Shown here: piece by piece, positions 60,933-64,000 of the stretch
How the letters are laid out: every line of letters starts with the position of its first letter
Numbering within the stretch: the first letter of the stretch is position 1
NCBI GenBank assembly: GCA_028622995.1
Contig: JAJQJQ010000016.1
Location: 3,286,001-3,350,000 of the forward strand
Origin: Panagrolaimus kolymaensis
Taxonomy: Eukaryota > Nematoda > Chromadorea > Rhabditida > Panagrolaimidae
Reading direction: 5' to 3'
DNA: 64,000 nucleotides
Made by a program: the position numbers and the translations under genes
Notes under the pieces: model-generated
Told to the model about the DNA's origin: nothing
The model's input: the letters and a program-made list of their open reading frames with translations, nothing else
Databases searched by the model: none

Positions 60933-63900
60933 GTTAGTTTCCTGTTTCAAAGAATATTTCGCTTACCTTTTTTTAATAAGACTTCCAATAAAAAATTATA
61001 ATACTTGCATAAAGAATTTTTGTTATTTCGATGCGGGATACTTTGTGTTTCATATCGATAACTTGTTTTTTTTTACACTTTTTTGTCCCTAGCTAGACAT
61101 GTCTTCTTTCTTTTTGTTGACAATGTCTTCTTATTTATTTTTTGTTAAACTCTGCATTATTTTTCTGTAAAATTGCCATTTTTTTTGGACATTTTTACTT
61201 TTGACTTGACGCACGCAATGTGGATTTTCCATTGAATAACTATTTTCAACGGTTCATAACTTTTTTAACTGACATTTTTTTCTCCATTTTTGACAACTTT
61301 TTTTTGAATTTAGCCATTTGGAAATTGACACAGTGAATTTCTTTGATCGGAATCAGATTTTTCTTGTTATGAAAAAAACTGTGAATACAAATTATTCATC
61401 GTCGTTTTTGCTTTCCCACAAGTAAAAAAGATGAAGATTAATGATAGAAGAGAAAAAAGGGTTTTTTTAACGGCAATTAGTTATTCCCAAATGAAGAGAG
61501 GAGAAAGAAAAACTTAATCCAATAGAATAAATGAATGTTGCATTGGGTCACTCAATTTTGGACATTCCAAAAGGAAAAGGTTTATGAAAGGAAAAAATAA
61601 TTTTTTTAGTTATTTGCGCAACCGGAAAATCTCTTATTTAGGAGCCTTCTCTTCTATTCTTTTGCATGCCGGAAGTCCACTTCACATGAAAAATTTTTTT
61701 ATTCAAATTCATCAAAAAAGCAAGCATGAAGTAGTAATATATTATTCCACGCATAATTGGACACCGTTCTAAAATGCATTAATGCATTTTTATAAATGTT
61801 GCATATCCCGCAATTTTTTGACACTCTACTCTTCCTATATGTATCTTGCTGACTTGTGTTTCATTGTTTTATATATTGTTTGAGGAATCAATTCGATCAT
61901 GCAAAAAACCGCCATCACCATCATCGTTGACATATTGTCGTCAAACATATACATACATATTACCGGAAACACATCCCAATGCTGTTCTATGGGCTTCTTC
62001 TTTTCTTAGCCTCTTTGTATGTATGTACAATATGGACGGCACCGATTTCTTTTCCTTTCTTTTCATATCATTGAGGAAAAAACAGCAAAAGAAACTAATA
62101 AAATTGCCGCCAATCGAGCAAAGCAAGCATCGCAGAAAAAAATCCAAAACGTCGTTAATTTTGAGGCGGCAAAAGCTTTTTTTGTTTTGCTTTTCGAAAA
62201 AAAATTTTACTCAAAAATCACGCCAGGCGGCGGCAGGCAGGCAATTTCGGTTTCCTCTTTTTAATTGTGAGATTTTACTTTTTTTAATTTCAAAATTTTA
62301 CTTCCATTCCATGGCGGTGATGATGATGGTGTCCTCGAGATAGAAGAAATCAATCAAAAAATCATGTTCATTATTGTTAGAAGTTTTTATCGGGAAAAAA
62401 AGAATATCGGCGAACGGCGAATGTTCATCATCATGGTTGCGACGACATGAAAAAATAATAGAAAAACATAATAATTTTGCCGTTAATGACCGCATTCATT
62501 TATCGGTATTTTTTGCTTTGATTATTTTTGGAAAACAAAAATGTGTATGTATGTGTATACAAAAACAAAACAAAAAGTGACAACTTTGTCATTTCTGTTC
62601 TTTTCCATTTCTTCATTCTCTCATCTTCTTTTATTTTTGGGGCTTGGATTGTTTATGATCCATCCATTTCTTCGTTTTTCTGCTTCTGTCTTCAAATTCT
62701 TAAACGTTGCGCAATAAAACACATAAAAGGGATTATGCAAAAAAAAAAAAACTTTTTTTGAATAATATATTACATTAGCGTCCGTCGAACAAAGGAACAA
62801 AAAAAAAGTATTAACGGCTACTTTTTATTTTTGACGAACAATGTTCATACAATCGCTAGGTATTTAAGTATTTGTCTTCTCCATGCATGTGCAGCATAGA
62901 CTTTTAAAGCCATTAATCCTTTCCTCGCTCATATTATTCGGAAGGGATCAATTACGAATCAATGTAACTAATATGCACGGAAGAAAAATAAGAGAGACAT
63001 CTGTAGCATCAACTTATCCTCCTTCATTCAAGGGCCAATATTGTTGAGCAGCGGCTTTTTTTGCTTGATCGACGCTTTTCTTCATCATTAATCCCAAGCA
63101 ATGATCATCATCATTGAAGCTATATTTGTAAGAGAGATTTTTTCTTGCGCACAGCTGTCTTTGAATTGAAGGATGGCTGCTTTCATATAAAAAAGCAAAA
63201 AGAGGTTTTTTCCGATGCAATTAGTCATTTTCCGGAACACGAGACAAAAAATGAAACAGTCAGTAGAGATAGAGAGAAATAAAAAGTATTGAGGGCTCTT
63301 TGTTAGAGTAATAATTTTCAGAAAATACATATATGTATATCCACTTAAACCCTCAAAAAAGTATTAAAAACCCTTTGGGTCAAGCACTTTTGTTTTGCTT
63401 TTTATTATGATTCTTTTTAAATGACTCAAAAACAATACACCCACACTTTTCTGCTTCCAGCCAACCAAAAAATGCTACTGTCTAATCTAAAATCCTCAAA
63501 TGCAAAGACTTCTATAATATTTTTTTTGATTTACAGAAAAAAAAGTAAAGGATTCCGGAAACATAACATATTTCCTAAGCCATAAGTCCCAAAGGTGGAG
63601 AAAATAGGAACAAAAGCGGAAGTACAGTTGCGCACAAACAGTGGTTGAGGCAATTAAGCTGCTTCGATACGATGAAGATAATAATTTGAAAAGACTTTTG
63701 CTTTCTCTTTCCTGCCAAACAGGTGCCGGAAATGAAAGAAAATGAGTGACCATTACTGTTCACAAAAAAAAGAGGAGGAAAGAGAAGAAATCTGATCCAA
63801 CTAAAAAAGGGCTGCTGTTGCATTTTCTTTTTGTTTGTGTAAAGATTAGCACATCTCAAATTGCGGAAGCACATCCTGTATTTTTCTTTTTATTAGCAAA

Positions 63901-64000
63901 TGTTTTCTTCGGATTTTGGTTTTAAAAAATGATGCTATAAACAAAGCTTAAAGAAATGCTTTTTGAGAGGTCTTGCCAGAAATAAACCTTTTCTGTTGTA
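60933..64000 (+). other. Presumed start of a long first intron
   Basis: About 3.1 kb without supported coding sequence, T- and A-rich. If the exon at 60810-60932 is real, this is its intron. Several longer open frames in both directions (61846-62343, 63575-63874 and others) overlap each other and lack domain signatures. Confidence 0.4.

Noticed and set aside
61846..62343. A 165-codon plus-strand open frame
   Set aside because: No ATG-led coherent protein, composition follows the T-rich DNA, and three overlapping frames exist on both strands.
1..64000. CRISPR arrays, bacterial operons, rRNA genes or prophage
   Set aside because: No spaced direct repeats, no bacterial gene structure and no rRNA sequence were seen; all supported genes have spliceosomal introns or eukaryotic context.

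Overview
This 64 kb window is strongly AT-rich eukaryotic nuclear DNA. The layout points to a nematode: most introns are 45-60 nt with (T)nAG acceptors, acceptor-like AG sites lie a few bases before several start codons (as in spliced-leader trans-splicing), and two innexins sit in tandem beside single-domain PHM, Wnt, SNF-type transporter and eLRR genes. I cannot fix the species. A clade IV nematode is my best guess, at low confidence. All gene models below were built by hand from codon phase and splice signals.

Layout. 1-7.1 kb is a compact housekeeping block: YIPF6 (minus, leaving the window at the left edge), then CSN2, EAF6 and VPS34 on the plus strand, with a palindromic MITE between the last two. 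7.3-13.3 kb (minus) holds a 780-aa disordered protein of unknown function and a small four-pass membrane protein. 15.5-18 kb (plus) is a complete Wnt. 19.5-26.6 kb (plus) is a roughly 1,016-aa four-PDZ scaffold with a 29-nt microexon and three NPF motifs. A 49-aa membrane peptide gene converges on it. 27.8-32.1 kb (minus) is the innexin pair. 33.8-37.4 kb (minus) is Integrator subunit 3, facing away from a taxilin at 38.3-39.6 kb. 40.2-45.2 kb (plus) is a RalBP1-type RhoGAP; one of its introns contains an entire LRR transmembrane gene on the other strand. 45.6-48.8 kb (plus) is a copper-dependent PHM. Its last intron carries a 1.6 kb element with identical 276-bp terminal inverted repeats, a TA target duplication, and broken gene-like sequence in place of a transposase. 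49.4-50.3 kb is an unknown secreted protein, 50.6-51.4 kb (minus) a short La protein, and 52.3-57.7 kb two tandem SLC6/SNF transporters with gene-conversion tracts. 57.7-64 kb is mostly noncoding except for one signal-peptide exon at 60.8 kb, whose gene continues beyond the window.

Functional links are local. CSN2 and EAF6 lie about 195 bp apart on the same strand and could be co-transcribed. The innexin pair and SNF pair are tandem duplicates. The most unusual structures are the TIR element carrying gene fragments in the PHM intron, the receptor gene nested in RalBP1, and the mosaic conversion between the transporters.
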